Below, piece by piece: positions 35,575-48,118 of a stretch of DNA of 64,000 nucleotides (the first letter of the stretch is position 1; every line of letters begins with the position of its first letter). The notes beneath the pieces are model-generated. The model saw only the letters and a program-made list of their open reading frames with translations. It did no database searches and was not told where the DNA came from. Origin of the DNA: Phlebotomus papatasi (lineage: Eukaryota > Arthropoda > Insecta > Diptera > Psychodidae); NCBI RefSeq assembly GCF_024763615.1, contig NC_077222.1:25172001-25236000 (forward strand), in the 5' to 3' direction. Position numbers and translations under genes: made by a program.

Positions 35575-36593
35575 GGGGAAGTGTGCCAAATTTAATTTCT
35601 AATTTCGGCCACTTTGAGTGTAATTTCGGACATGGAAATAAATTAATTAAAATTATGTATGCAATCTTCGAATAGTCAAGGAATTCATTTTGCTTTTAAA
35701 TATTTATTCATTTTAGGATGTATTAACACAAATACCGTTAAATTTTAGGTCTAATTTGAATTTAAATTGCGTTGTAAAAACTCAGTGTGGAAAGAGTCTT
35801 ACAGAAAATGTGACAGATCGATTATGTTTCTAGCAGTCTTCTGATTTGTGGTGAAGTGCAAAAGGTTTTCCTTCGGTGTTTTTCATGAAAATTTATTAGT
35901 TTTCATTAAAGATTGTTTCTATTTATGTTAACAGTAAATCAATCTTTAAATTTCGGGTAAATTTTCGAGCTGGATCCTGTATTTCGCGTTAAAAAGTATA
36001 TACTTTGTGAGCGTCTCTGCGGTGAGGTTGTGTTGCCTATTCCGGCAACATCTTTTACTTTCCTAAATTTCTTATTCATTTTATGTTTTTTTTTTCAATT
36101 TCTGAGTTCTACAATATTCAGAGAAAAAAAACCATCGCTCCTATGAAAAAGATGATATGGAGAAGGCCTTGGAAGAGTTCAGGAAGGGCAAATTGCTACG
36201 GGAATCTGCGCATAAATTTCAGATGCTACTCTTCAGGACTTCAGGACAAATTACACGGAAGATCTTAGGGCTTGTGGGTCATGTAAACGTATTAAACTAA
36301 ATATTAAACTCGTTCCATATGACGTTTTGAAATTTTCAATCCGTTGCTTCACAAAAGGTGGTCACAAACAAGGTGGCCGGAATTTCACTCAAAGTGGCCG
36401 GAATACCACCTAAACCAATGTCTATATTTTTATTAATTTTTCAGTATTTTAGGAACTGATTTAAAGAAAACAAAGAAGATAAACTGGTTTTCAAGGTTCC
36501 ATACAACCCTCCCAAAAAGGAAGTAACAAGAAATTTCAAACTTAAGACTTCGGTGCTTATATGCAACTATGCCGAAATTTGGCACACATACCC
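35575..36593 (+). mobile_element. pogo-like TIR element relic, about 1 kb
   Basis: The left end GGGGAAGTGTGCCAAATTT follows TA. The right end, read inward, is CAGGGTATGTGTGCCAAATT, with a TG where a TA would be expected. A second inverted pair lies inside: CGGCCACTTTGAGTGTAATT on the left and CGGCCACTTTGAGTGAAATT (inverted) near 36380. Between the arms lies a damaged helix-turn-helix reading frame (36121-36270). TA flanks, TIRs and this domain together fit a Tc1/mariner-pogo derivative that has lost its catalytic domain. Confidence 0.7.
36121..36270 (+). pseudogene. pogo/pipsqueak-type HTH fragment
   Basis: In the frame starting at 36121 the translation reads REKNHRSYEKDDMEKALEEF and continues RKGKLLRESAHKFQ. 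This has the layout of the N-terminal helix-turn-helix of pogo/Tigger transposases and Pipsqueak proteins: an aromatic residue before an acidic stretch, then ALE..R.GK, then a second helix with A..F. After HKFQ the frame is broken. The typical continuation, ending LQDKLHGRS, appears in another frame at about 36229-36266, beside an 8-bp direct repeat (TTCAGGAC twice at about 36231-36246). A stop follows, and no catalytic DDD/DDE domain is present. DNA-binding activity in the ancestor is inferred from the family. Confidence 0.7.
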
Positions 36594-36595
36594 TG

Positions 36596-37916
36596 AATAA
36601 TTAGATAATCTATTTGGATCAAATTATCAAATGTGAAACAGTAAATAGACAACCAAAATAGTAAATTTGAATATTTGAATTTAAACGTTTTTTAACGAGT
36701 TTTTTTCACATCTTTGAGTTTCGTAATAGCATGACGTCAAGAGAAAAACAAACTCTGTATGCTCAGCACTACAATTCTAATTGTGATAATGGACGAGCGT
36801 CTATAGGGGCAAAAATGCTTACAAAGTGCTCGTGGCTTGGCATGTTTGTCATTTGTTGCACGATTTTTCCATGATTTCCTTTCTGTGCCACATTTTGAAG
36901 AACAAGTGGACATATTTTTCCTCCCAGTCACTTGATTCACTGTGGCTGCATTGCAGCAATTGTTGAGAACTTCTTGTGGATTTTTAGATGGCAATATTTT
37001 TGTGAATAACGCGAAAACACAACGAACAATTACGTTCCATTGTATCCATCAAATAAACAGGTTGGAATCGAGAGCAAAGCTCTGAAGGAGTGTGACACGA
37101 ATTTATTCGGTCACTTCATATGCAATGGACGGTTGCGACCGTAAAAAAATATAACTAAACAATACTATTAAACCAAAAATAGAGAAACGTATCAGATACA
37201 CCGCGTCCATATTAAGTGGCAAACACATCAAGAATATTGTATGACTTTTCTTTCGTTCTCCGTTCCCATTTCCTTCTCATGTCAGCCTTTTTGCTGGCAC
37301 TTTATCCATACTTTGCGTCTTCTTGCACGCTTTTATTGTTGGAGGATAGATCAACAAATACGATGGCTGTGTGGAAAAAAATTCAAATTATACTCCCAAG
37401 TTTTTCTTCTCTTTTTTTTCTCCTTGTATTTCAACTCCATGCCACATGAAAGTGCACATTCAAGGAGAAGAATTGTGACTCAAAGTAACAAAAATGAATT
37501 GTTATGGACGACAATTGCCAAGAGTCTCTTCGCTTAAGATAAATTTCTCCAAAGAATTTCTATTGAATTTCATTTTTTTTCTTCTTCTTCTTCCTCTTGT
37601 GTACACACCTCGAAAAATTGGTGATTCTATGCTCAAACCCACCCTTCATGCATAAATTCACACACAAAACATGTTATTTGAACACGTGCTTTGGGTGATG
37701 ATATGGAAGTAATTTAAAATTTTATTTCAACACATTCACTGCAAGAAGAAGAAGAAACAAGGATGATTTCTATTGTCTTATGTTGCCATTATCTGTATAT
37801 TGTGCTAAAAGCTGAATTACAGGTGAGAGAGGGGCAGATTCTTAAACTCGTATAACAATGTAGAGAAATTTACATTGATGATAATTTAAGAATATAAGCC
37901 AGGATGTAAACAAGTA
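36596..37916. other. less AT-rich DNA, no gene recognised
   Basis: A minus frame of 85 codons (36737-36994) is cysteine-rich and has no known domain. Plus frames at 37216-37537 are hydrophobic and overlap. CTTCTTCTT-type microsatellite sequence lies near 37577-37600. None of these has supporting splice or domain evidence. Confidence 0.35.
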
Positions 37917-37918
37917 TA

Positions 37919-38132
37919 GAGGGAATTGGGGCATCTTTGAACGTGGACAGCTTTGAAATTGGGATTTTTCTCCCATTTTTAAATAACATTGAGCCTAATC
38001 ATCATAAAATTTAGCTGCACCAACAGATTGAGAAGCTAAATTACATTATGATATGGCTCAGATCCACTTAAACATAAGAGAAAAACCCCAATTTGAAAAG
38101 TGCCCCACATTTAAAGGTGCCCCACTTCCCCC
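37919..38132. mobile_element. TA-flanked GGGGGAAGTGGGG MITE, copy 3
   Basis: A 214-bp copy matching 6890-7103 in length, arms (TTTGAAATTGGGATTTTT on the left; GTGCCCCACTTCCCCC on the right) and centre (CAACAGATTGAGAAGCTAAA). TA is present on both sides (37917-37918, 38133-38134). Confidence 0.85.
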
Positions 38133-38458
38133 TATGGTTAGCGATTGAACTATTAGGTCAGAATCATATTGACAGTAAAATGCTTACCGTATTTCGTTCA
38201 TTTACGCATATTCATTGCAATTTTTCCGCAATTTCTCGATTAGAGTAAATGTCCTAATTCAAAACCATTTCCAGACGCTTTAACTTTGACAGAAGATTCA
38301 ACACATTAACTTCAATTTTTTCTGAAGGGAATTAGAAAAATTTGCTCCTTGACTCTTCTAGAATGTTAATGTTTAGTGAAAATTCTTTAGATATAATTTG
38401 AAAACTTCTTAAATAAAAGAAAAATAAGCGAGCGTAAAATGCTTCTATTGGAAACAAA

Positions 38459-38728
38459 TTAATCTAAATGGAGACAAGGGAAAGTTTCTAATTGGAGACA
38501 AACAGTGTGAGTGAAACCGCGACGAAAGGCTTCCAAAACCTTGTTGAGTTGCTCCTGAGTGCAGGATTTGTTCTTATTCCTGGTATTTTCTCCTTTCCCA
38601 TCTAAAACAATAAGAAAATCTCTCCAAAAAATCATATTTCCGGGGTTTCCTATTGAAGCATTTGCAGAGACTTCAGAAAAACCCTTTTTGTTCACGAAAT
38701 AGGTAATTATTTCATTTGAAAACTTCAC
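38459..38728 (-). pseudogene. possible second HTH fragment in TIR element
   Basis: An 89-codon minus-strand frame. Residues 55-71 (SCTQEQLNKVLEAFRRG) align with the start of the domain at 36139-36190 (SYEKDDMEKALEEFRKG): the K.LE.FR.G spacing is the same and the preceding stretch is basic. The second helix and the LQD.LHGR segment are not present; the frame instead runs into the element's repeated GTCTCCA words. It is therefore a truncated relic at best. The similarity is short, so chance is possible. Confidence 0.35.
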
Positions 38729-39106
38729 GTACCGTTAACAATAAAGATTAGCACTTAATTTAACTAAAATTAGCCAGAAATATGACATAAATGTTAAACG
38801 AAACGAATAAACAAAAGTCACCTCATTGTGTTTTTCATTGGAAAACATGGGCGATCGATGAAAAATTCGATGGTGAAAAGGTACACTTTTAATTTTTCTG
38901 AGAAATTAACAAATTAAAATTTGTGAATATGAATGGATTTTCGTTTTATTTGGAGCAAAAGTAACTAAATAATGAAACTGTGGTATAGAAAATATATAAA
39001 TATAATAATTTAGTACTGCATTTATCATGAAAACAATGACGTTTCCATTTGGAGTAGCGAAATATTTCCATTTGGAGCAGGTTTTGAATTAGCTTAATTT
39101 ACCCTA

Positions 39107-39326
39107 CCGTATTACCTTATCTCATACTCGGTGGCAATAGGTGAAAATAATATAAGAAAATAGAAGAAATAAATCAAAAATTCGATAAACGAAGAGCAAA
39201 AAACTGTACGAGAAATTAATCATACAGTTTATTTTACTCACCCTTTATCGAATTTTCGTTTCATTTCTTCAATTTTCTTATATTAATTTCACCTAATGTC
39301 ACCGAGTATGAGATAAGGTAATACGG
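39107..39326. mobile_element. 220-bp near-perfect hairpin MITE
   Basis: The left half CCGTATTACCTTATCTCATA and the inward-read right half match for about 85 bp, including ACTCGGTG, TAGGTGAAA and TATAAGAAAAT. TA flanks both ends (39105-39106, 39327-39328). The uninterrupted left arm of the host element shows the unoccupied site at TA 38241-38242, which confirms a TA target duplication. Confidence 0.9.
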
Positions 39327-39429
39327 TAATTGAAAATTTGTGTAAGAAATGCAATGAAAATGCGTAAATTAACGAAATACGGTTAGGCTACGGCGAGTAT
39401 TTTATTGTGAATGTGATTCTGCCCTTAGT

Positions 39430-39600
39430 TAGAAAATTAGCTGATTGGACGCTGATCGGCGCGATAAAGTACTCTGATCGGCTGATCGGTGTTGGTCGAT
39501 CACCAATTGATTAGCACATCGGCTGATCAACGCCGATCATTTCTGACCAGTACCAATCAATTGGTCTGTTCGATAAATCGAAAGCCGTAGTAAGTGGCGA
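39430..39600. repeat. GATC-rich satellite island
   Basis: About 170 bp with the words GCTGATCGG, CTGATCGGCTGATCGG and CGCCGATCA. It is clearly related to the 1645-3235 array and directly abuts the right end of the long-TIR element. Confidence 0.75.
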
Positions 39601-42600
39601 GTGTCAGACTTGTTCATCTGCCGACATAAACACATTTTCATTAAGAATATTTGCACAAGAATATTTAGAAAAAGTAATACTACCCAAGTAGCATCACATG
39701 ACAAGCCGATCAATACTAGGTCAAAAACACATTATTTAAATGTAATAAATTAGTGTTTACCTTAGAATTATGACTAAAATTTGACTATAGTTCTACAGCA
39801 ATTTAAAAAACTGTAATAGAAGTGACGGAATTCCGACGTCATTATGACCGCTAAGTATAACGAGTTTTGCTTTACTTGAAATATTGACATAATAGATCAC
39901 ATGAACTTTATTTGACATATTTTTAGCAGATAGTGGTCGGAAAAATAAACATTTCTTTATTTTTACTCTTTAATTTTCCACGATGCATCGAGGATGAATG
40001 TCGCTTTCATCAGATATATTCATCCTCGAAACGTCATGAAGAATCAAAGAACATAAATCAAGAAATGTCAGAAATGTCTATTTTCTGTTCACTATAAGCT
40101 ACATCCCATCAGACCGAAAATTCACTCCTAACACCATTTTTTGTAAGTTTGAAGAACGTGAATATAATATCAAGGACAATATCATTAACATCACCAGTAT
40201 TCCGCTTAAAATCGATAATTATGAAGAGGTCAGCGTTTAGATCTTAAACAGTCTAACGTTATATTGACGATCTTCCACTTTCAGTCATAGAGTATTTAAT
40301 GTCTTCAGATATGACTTTTAGTCAAAACGTCAGATTTACTAAAATTTATATCATGAGAACTAGGTTTTTCTACTTCAATGTATCTTAATTAAACTGTGAG
40401 ATTTCCTTTCCTGAAATAAATCAGTATGGTAGATTTGGTGAATTCGAAGTGACTTTGAGGCGTGAACTGACAAACCTACTCCTTAACTGTTGTAAAATTT
40501 TACTGTATTGTATAGTACGAATTTTTTAATTATATTTATTATTTATTTATTTAACTTTAAGATTGAGTTTTGAAACATAAGTTTCTTAAAATTTGAATGT
40601 AGTAGCATAGGGATGTGAAGACAAGGCAATGGCGTTTACCGCCGTCTTAACATTGGTAACCGACCTGCAAGGCAAAACGATGGATAAGTATTTTCGCAGT
40701 TCAAAAGCAGCACATTAAATATAAAGGGTATGGGTTACAGTAACTTGTTATTAAGAGTTAATAGCAAGAAATAAAAAAGGTTCAACGCTCCAAAAAGCCT
40801 CGAATAAGATGCCGTGTCGTCTCTCAGGGAAACTCTAGATATAGTTTCGAAAGTTTTAAACTACAAGACTAAAGAAAGTGCAGAACATCTACATTTCGGA
40901 ACAAATTGGGCAAAATGGAAACAAGGGGAATTTTTCAAATTGGGAATTAGCATGAGGTGTATTAAATTCTTAGTAATTTTACCTTTATTCATCTCAAACA
41001 GTGAGAAAATTTCTGGAAATTTCCCTTCAATATCGGAATCTGTCAGTTTGACATTATTAAGGAATTCTCTGTTTTCATCGCAAGTGGATATTTACTTTAT
41101 TATGCCTCCGGCATACCTTTTAGATTGTAAAATTTCATGAAATCAAAATTCACGTCCCTTTTTTATCAAAAGATTTGCATAAGTTCATTTCACTTTTTCG
41201 GACTCAAAATCGGACTGAACTAAATTTGATTTGGTGTGATGTTCAAAAGAAGATACAGACTGCGACAGAATTGGATAGACATATGCAAAGCTTTTAAGAA
41301 AGAAAGGGATGTGAATTTTGACTTTATGAAACTTTCCTGATGGTGTGCCGAAGCCATTAGGACTAGTTTTTGCTACATGGGTATTCACAAAGAAAAAATA
41401 GATTTGAGTGACCATCCTCTCTCGTAGAGGAGTCTGACAATCTATTAGTAATTTTTTAATTTATTCCACAGGTTTTACTGGTTTTATCATTAAAACCACC
41501 GCATAAGCTTTCGGGTAACTTCGTAAAATTTCGGCGGTTTAAATTCAAATATGAGTAACGACGAACGGTTTTTATTTCCTTTTTTTATGTTATTACAAAT
41601 CCAATAAAGTTACCTGAATGGAAGTCTATTGCAATACGAACTGTGTTATCCAATGGCGAAATTACCTGGAAAGAAGAGAGAAATCAATCACTAAAAGTTG
41701 CAATAAATTTAACATTCTTTCGAGATGTTTTCAATCTCAATTGCATGCCATTTCATCTCAAAGTACCTTCACAACGAGATAAATGGGGCATTCAGAAAGT
41801 TCCATCAACCAGTAGGAAATACCAAAGAGCGTTGGGAAAAAATCTTCCCATTCCACTTGGAAATGTTTGTGAAATAGAATCTGTGCATTTGGCTCAAAAT
41901 AAATTGATGGCGAAGAATGAATTAACACTCGAGCTGAAGGAATTATGTAACACAAATCCATATTTTAAAACATTAATTCTATATAAGTTGGTGGATTTGG
42001 TAGGAAAGTGGAGCCCCCATTGATGGGGGGGGGGATTTCCTGTAAAGGAGGGGATATCATTCAATAAAATGCAAAAACAAGAGATGCTAGATGAATCGAA
42101 ATGTGGAGCAGGATAGATGAATGGGAATAAATTGTTAGAATAAATCCAATTTATTATTATAGTGCATTTTCGCAACAATGAAAGATATTTATTTTATGAT
42201 GTGATTGAAATTCAATTCAATTGGAGGATTTATTGTGAAATTTTTAACTCGATTATGATGACTTTTTGTGGTTATCTTCTTCAATCTCTCATTAGAAGGG
42301 GACGTTGTGAGCAGCCTCAAATGAGATACAATTGAAAAGAATTGTTCTGATAATTCATGGGAATAGTTCATCTTTTGTATTCTATGCCACAATCCAAAAG
42401 AGTTAAGAGCTCTTTGGTCTTGTTGACACCTTTTTCTTATCTTTCTCTGCTGTTCATTGTCTTTCGGAAAAATTGTGCACGAGACTTGGGCATATGAACT
42501 GTAAATGAAGACATTTCTCCAGTGTATCTCATTACAATCACAAATCAGTTTTATTAGTGTCACTCTTCGTCTCCTCTTCGTTATTCCTTCTCTCACCTGG

Positions 42601-43586
42601 CACATGAATCTCAGATTTTTTTTTCTTCAGTTTAACCAAACGACAATCCGATGTGAGACAATTTTCAATCACCCAACATTGAAAGTCATTGACATGTGTG
42701 GGAGACAGAAAACACTGAAGAAGCATTAAAGGGTATGTCATTGGGGATTGTCAGTGCCCTTACAATATTCTTAGAACTTCATGAGAACTACACTGAAATA
42801 CTTGCAAAATATTCCATCATATTCAACGATCTTTAAGGATTTTTTCATAATGTAGAAACTTATTGGAGTTTTTTTTATTAATATGTAATGTGAGGTTATG
42901 TTTCAGACTACATCATTCACCTAGGTATATAATCTTAATAAATCTATCTTGATTCGTTTAGAAAGATAATAGATTGTTGTTAGAAATTTAAATAAATATA
43001 ATTGTCAAAAATAGGTTATGTTTTCCTAAAGTCCTCTACATATTATTGGTAGGACTTTTCGACAAAAATCGCATCTTTTACGGATTTTAGAAGTTTTCAC
43101 TTATAGAAGGGCAAACGTTTTCATTCAAAATAAAAAATTTTTGATGAAAATTGCTCTCAACATGTACAGGCTTTAACTGAAAAACATTAAACATCTCTTC
43201 AAATTGAAATAAACTTTTAAAGCATTGGGTTTAATTCACTTATTTGTTGAAGAGGTTAAGCCTAACGTACATAACCTGCAATTTTCTCCTTAAACTTGAA
43301 ATCTGAAGGGTTCTTTTTTTTAGAAAATGCAACTGAAACGACAGAATGTATTTTTTTTAGCAGTTTACCACCGTGGGGCCCGTGGGATGATTAAATTGGT
43401 GATCGTTGAATTTTAAAGGCTACAGATTTACAATAATGATATAAGTTTTTAGGGTTACCTATTATGCTTGAGATAACCAAAAAATTTCCGCATTAAGCAA
43501 TTTGAAATAAAAAGAAAATGAGGCTCATTATGAAGTTTCTCAAGATCCTAGAGATCAGTACTGTTAGAATTTACACAAGACAAGCT
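39601..43586. other. mixed AT-rich DNA, no gene recognised
   Basis: Frames of 126 codons (plus, 41643-42023) and 138 codons (minus, 42189-42605) are the longest. Neither shows a domain, and both overlap frames on the other strand. A G9-10 tract lies at about 42026. The stretch 41640-42730 is less AT-rich than its surroundings and could be regulatory, but this is not demonstrated. Confidence 0.35.
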
Positions 43587-43729
43587 AAGAGGAAGCGCTA
43601 GAATGATTTACAATGTGGGTGGGATCGTCAGTCGAGAATAAAATGATTTTTAATTTGAAAATTTAAAACAAATTCTTTTATCTTTCACTGACGATCCTGT
43701 ATTCAATGTCGATTCCTCTTGCGCTTCTT
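43587..43729. repeat. imperfect inverted repeat with GGATCGTCAGT
   Basis: AAGAGGAAGCGC and GGGATCGTCAGT on the left face ACTGACGATCC and GATTCCTCTTGCGCTT on the right, with an AT-rich loop. It could be a decayed MITE related to 28991-29168. Confidence 0.5.
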
Positions 43730-44040
43730 TTACATAAAGAAAAACCATATTTTTTCTTTAATGTAACCTCTTTCTTGTTTAAGGAATGTTATTTTAGAAC
43801 TTAAAATAAGTCAAAATAAGAAAACGTTAAAGAAGTACATTTTTCAAAAAAAAAGGCAAAAGGATGGAAGAAAAGTTAAGTAATTTTTACGTCAATATTC
43901 AGTGAAATTGTGGTAATTGTTTGTTCACTTAATAAAATCGTAAAACTTTTTGTGTTATAAAGTTTAAATAACGTATTCGTATTACTACGAGAAAAAAAAA
44001 TTGTCGAGATATTTGTGCACTAACAAAAGCACGGCTGAAA
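43730..44040. other. AT-rich DNA, nothing recognised
   Basis: A 310-bp AT-rich spacer between two inverted-repeat elements; no structure seen. Confidence 0.4.
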
Positions 44041-44042
44041 TA

Positions 44043-44247
44043 GGGAAGGCTTCAAGCTTTGTACACAACTTAGCTTCGAACACTTCATATTTTTCCATAT
44101 TCCTCAATGAATTTGATATAAAGCAGTGCATTTTAACAGCTAGTCTTAAATCACACATTTCCTGAAAAAAAGGTCAGATTCAAAAGAATATGGAAAAAAT
44201 ATGAAGTGTTCGAAACTAGAGTCTGTGCAAAACCTGAAATCTTCCGC
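44043..44247. mobile_element. 205-bp foldback MITE, TA-flanked
   Basis: Arms of about 60 bp share TTTCGAACACTTCATATTTT or a one-base variant, then TCCATATTC, with about 80% identity further out. TA at 44041-44042 and 44248-44249. The ends are GGGAAGG and, inward, GCGGAAG. Confidence 0.8.
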
Positions 44248-44249
44248 TA

Positions 44250-46619
44250 GTTACGTTCTTTTGAAGTTTATAAACATTAAACAAATTCGAAACAATGTTC
44301 AAGAAAAAAAGTTTTTCATTTAATTTTCGAATTTTACTTATAGTTTAAAATATTGCACGGCTTAAATTGGTTCTTTTGTATTTAAATAAAATGTAGTATA
44401 TAAAGCCACTTAAATTTAATTTTAAGTCAATTTGTTCTATTCTAAATTAATTCGACTTTCTAAACTTGTAAATAATCAATACAATTTTACATAGGTATTA
44501 TATCAAGATTACTTGTAACCTGAGTTAACAAGTATGGCTCCATATGGCTCATTCCAAAAAAACAATTGGCCTAGGTTATACCATTGTCTTTGGAGATCCA
44601 AAAACAATGGTTATACTCTTTTATACCATAACCTCACTCTGCAACATAACCTCTTTGAACCTTTAAGAAATTCTCTTCAATCCTTTTTGAAAATGATTAC
44701 CCCCTTGGATAAAAGCTCTTTTGCTTGGGTGAAAGTATAAACAAATGTAGGATCGCAGTTTTTCATCCACTCACCCACTCTCAAGAAAACCTGGCATATT
44801 GTTTTTCCTCCTCTTGTCAGAGGATATTAAATTGTGTATATTTTTCATTCAGCTGCTTCTTTTTGTTCCCGTCGCCCGAGCTTGTAAGATATTTTGAATC
44901 TCATTTTGGGAACAAGATGTATAAAAAAAAAGAACTGATTTTCTTGTAAAAAGCGCGGGCAAAATAAACAAGCTTCTCAAATACACGTTTTAAACTTAAA
45001 TGCTGATGCTGGAGAGATGCAAAAGTATGCAGCAAAGTTATTTTCAAAAGGTTTTTTGACCTTATGGCTATTCCACTGCATCGTTGTCGTCAGTGTTTGA
45101 CCTACTTCTGATGGCAAAATTGTACGAAGAAAAATAACATTATGATTCGAAAATGCTGGAGTTGTGTTTGTGTAAACTCTCCATCGTTGAATTAGTTTAT
45201 GGTTGGACAACGGAAAAGAGCAAACAGACGGAAAAACCTGAATGCAAGCACATGTAGTAAAAACTTCTTTTTTTCGATTGAGCAAGAGAAAGAAGTTTGT
45301 AGCCAAGCCCCAAATGATTCAAAGCTTAGTGAGAAATTCAGTACACGTCATCGGGGGCTTAGAAAAAGAGATACAAAATTAGCTGGTCCAGGAATGAGGC
45401 CGAAGTGTATATCCTTGGGTATCAAATGGGATCTTGGGGAGGGGGGACTGAAGAGATTGCAGAATGCGATTTGTGATGCTGGGAACCAAAGAAACTGACT
45501 GTGCGATGACCCTTCATGATTATAGGACTCCCCACTAGCGTCCAGAAGACCTATAAATCACCTCACGTTGGCGGAAGCCCTAGTACCCAGGGCTCTTGGC
45601 AATCTTAACACACTTTGCCCATTGTAGCGATTATCTCATCACAGAGATCTCTCATTCACTCAAGCAAATGATTTTTCAAAATAACATTGTTGAGATGCTC
45701 GTCGAAGGCGAGTGAGAGGCATCGTCTTAACACCTTCATTTGCGATGCACCATGCACAGTGATCGTGAAATTGAAATGGATAAACTATGGATACAAAATA
45801 ATAAAAGTCTCTCTCACTCATTCTCTTACTGACCCACTAAAGTCACTTTCTCCGTTTTTCTTTGGTAAAGTGTACTACAAAGAAAAGGTACCCAGAGACC
45901 TGCTTAAGAAAAACTCCGAACAAGTGCTTCTCAGTATCATTGCTCGAACTCAAAGAGAAAGCAATTATGTATAATCGGTGGCTCTCAATTTACCTGCATA
46001 ATTATAGACTCTGTTTCCCATAATTTGGTTTAACATTGCCATTCGGAAGTTTTGAAAATGATTTTGTATTGACATCATTCGTTTTTCATACTGACCAAAT
46101 CAAATGGTTAAGGATATTATCGGTTTTGGGTCATCCTGAACTCATACATCAGTATTTGTTCAAGAGCTGTTAAAACATATTTTTTGTGAATCAGTTTAAA
46201 TAAACCTTGTTTAAACAACATACCATTTTAAACCTATTCCCAATGAGTTGGTATAGGTTTGCAAAAAGAATGTTATAAAAGTTACTATTGTAATCCGTTC
46301 CTGGGCCGCTTCTAAGCCGTTGCGGTATCATTGCCTTCTGGGTCTTTGTCATTGTACCGATCAGTTCGACAACTGAGAAAGTCTGTCCGGTCTAGAACAT
46401 CGGAAAAGTAAGACGTGTGAAATTGGGTCTATCGGAGGTGTCTGGCTTAGTGCTAAAATGTGTGGCGGCTGGTTGCTTTAAGAGGAGCCCATTTCCTACC
46501 AGTCCTTCGAATTGAAGAAATCCCGACCCGTAGTTTACACCGTATCCAGTGCTTGGATCAAAATCACCTCAACTGGTAACATAATTCCAGGCTCCTCTGG
46601 TCAAGCACTACCACAATCT
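44250..46619. other. mixed DNA, no gene recognised
   Basis: A short hairpin (ATACCATTGT and ACAATGGTTAT) lies at 44575-44620. Frames of 74-109 codons on both strands at 44977-45974 match nothing. The stretch 46290-46610 is markedly less AT-rich, with clean CCGAC and GGCGGC words; it might be a retrotransposon fragment, but I cannot identify one. Confidence 0.35.
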
Positions 46620-46915
46620 CTGTGGCAGCCAAAAGCCCGAAATCCAAAATACTAAACATTAAAATCTCGAAATCCAAAATTCCGAAAACCAAAATCTCAA
46701 ATGTTTCAAATCTTGTGAAGGACGAAATTATATGGAGGATAATGTATGGAATAATATTCTAAAACACAAAAAAAATCCCTTTGCCTTAAGAAAGCGCAGG
46801 TGCTATCGCGGGAGTAACTATGACATGACAAGAGCTTTTGAGAATTCTAGATTTTGGTTTTCAGATTTTGGCCCTATCTGGGTTTTTGGATTTTAAGATT
46901 TTGTCTTTCGGTATT
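46620..46915. repeat. inverted repeat of CCGAAATCCAAAAT words
   Basis: The left part has the minisatellite-like words CCCGAAATCCAAAAT, CTCGAAATCCAAAAT and CCGAAAACCAAAAT. The right part (46850-46912) has their inverse, such as GATTTTGGTTTTCAG and TTTTGGATTTTAAG. About 150 bp separates the arms. Probably a decayed foldback element. Confidence 0.5.
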
Positions 46916-48116
46916 TTTACATTGTTTCTTATTACCTGATTCTTTGCGCTCCAGATAAATCTAAATTCTATTCACATTGATATCCCAATCCACAAAAAAT
47001 TCCTCTGACACAAAAATGACTGGTTTTTGGTGTATAAGAAATGGTCAAAAAGATTACTCCTAATTGGAATCTTAAAAATTAGTCGAATTCGTGTCGTATT
47101 TTGGTCACAGCATTACTCAGGATTAAATTAGTAATATTATCGTTATTTAACGGTTCTAAAGTTTACTCTGTCATGCAGTAACAAAACCGACTCCAAACGA
47201 CAGTCTTTTTCCGTTCAAAAAATGACGCGCAAAAAACAATGCATTTGTCGTCCTTCTCTACCGCATAAAGTACCAAATCAACGTATACACTTTGAATGAA
47301 AACGTTAAGTGCACTTCACAACCTTGTATTGCACTACCACCGTAGACACTATTTTCTCAACAATTCTTCACATTTTCTATTGTTTTCTACTACGACCGTC
47401 ATAGGATCCGATTTTGGAATCCAGAATATATACATCCAACCAACGGTAATCTTACTCAAAATTGCTATTTGGGATGTTTTAATTCAGTACCCCTATTTGG
47501 ATCAGGATCAGGTCCTGAATCAGGATATTCTACCCTACTTGACTGTTTAATGAGTTCCCAAAAATTTCATCAACCAAACTTCAATTCAAAAATAAATATT
47601 TCAGAATCACACATTTAGTACTCAGTTCAGTTCGTTTCCGAAAACCTCGATATCGAAATTTTCGGCACTGGAATATTTCTAGTCAAAAAAACACGGTATA
47701 AGACCTTTTTTAAACTTCTCTATTTCCACATTTTACTGGAATATTTCGTTCTTGAGAAAACCGTTTTTGAAATTTCACAGCAAAAAAAAATATTTATACT
47801 TTATATTGTTTTGTTTTAGAGTTCATACATATACTACCTATACTTTTAGGGTATATTTAATGTATCCATCACATGTCTATCATAAATATTGATAGTGAAG
47901 TCAAAAGAGAAACTCTGGTATGAATCAAAATTTAGCATTTTCCAATGAACTTTATCAAATATTAAAGGCAAAGTTTACTTCACTTGAATTATTATCGATC
48001 AAGTCATTCTATTAAATATTTTATTTATTCATAATTTAGTGCAAACAAAATATCTGAAGATTTAAATGTTCAGTGAAAAGTTAATGGATCAATGTTCTAA
48101 TTGTGATAGGGGGTGA
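46916..48116. other. AT-rich DNA, nothing recognised
   Basis: An 84-codon frame at 47296-47550 has no known domain. No RNA gene or element ends seen. Confidence 0.4.
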
Positions 48117-48118
48117 TA

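Larger units (their letters stand above)
38149..39429 (-). mobile_element. 1.28-kb long-TIR element with HTH relic
   Basis: The left arm (38149-38275) and right arm (39080-39429) are inverted copies. They share GGKCAGAATCAYATT, CCGTATTTCGTT, ATTTACGCAT and CTAATTCAAAACC. The right arm is interrupted by a 220-bp hairpin element (39107-39326). Internally the word CATTTGGAGC or GTCTCCAWTTAG recurs near 38462, 38490, 38950, 39047 and 39070, possibly as transposase-binding repeats. A minus-strand frame contains a degenerate pogo/pipsqueak-like helix-turn-helix. It is called minus because of that frame. Confidence 0.72.

Noticed and set aside
46290..46610. LINE fragment
   Set aside because: Base composition suggests it, but I could not recognise reverse transcriptase or endonuclease motifs in any frame.
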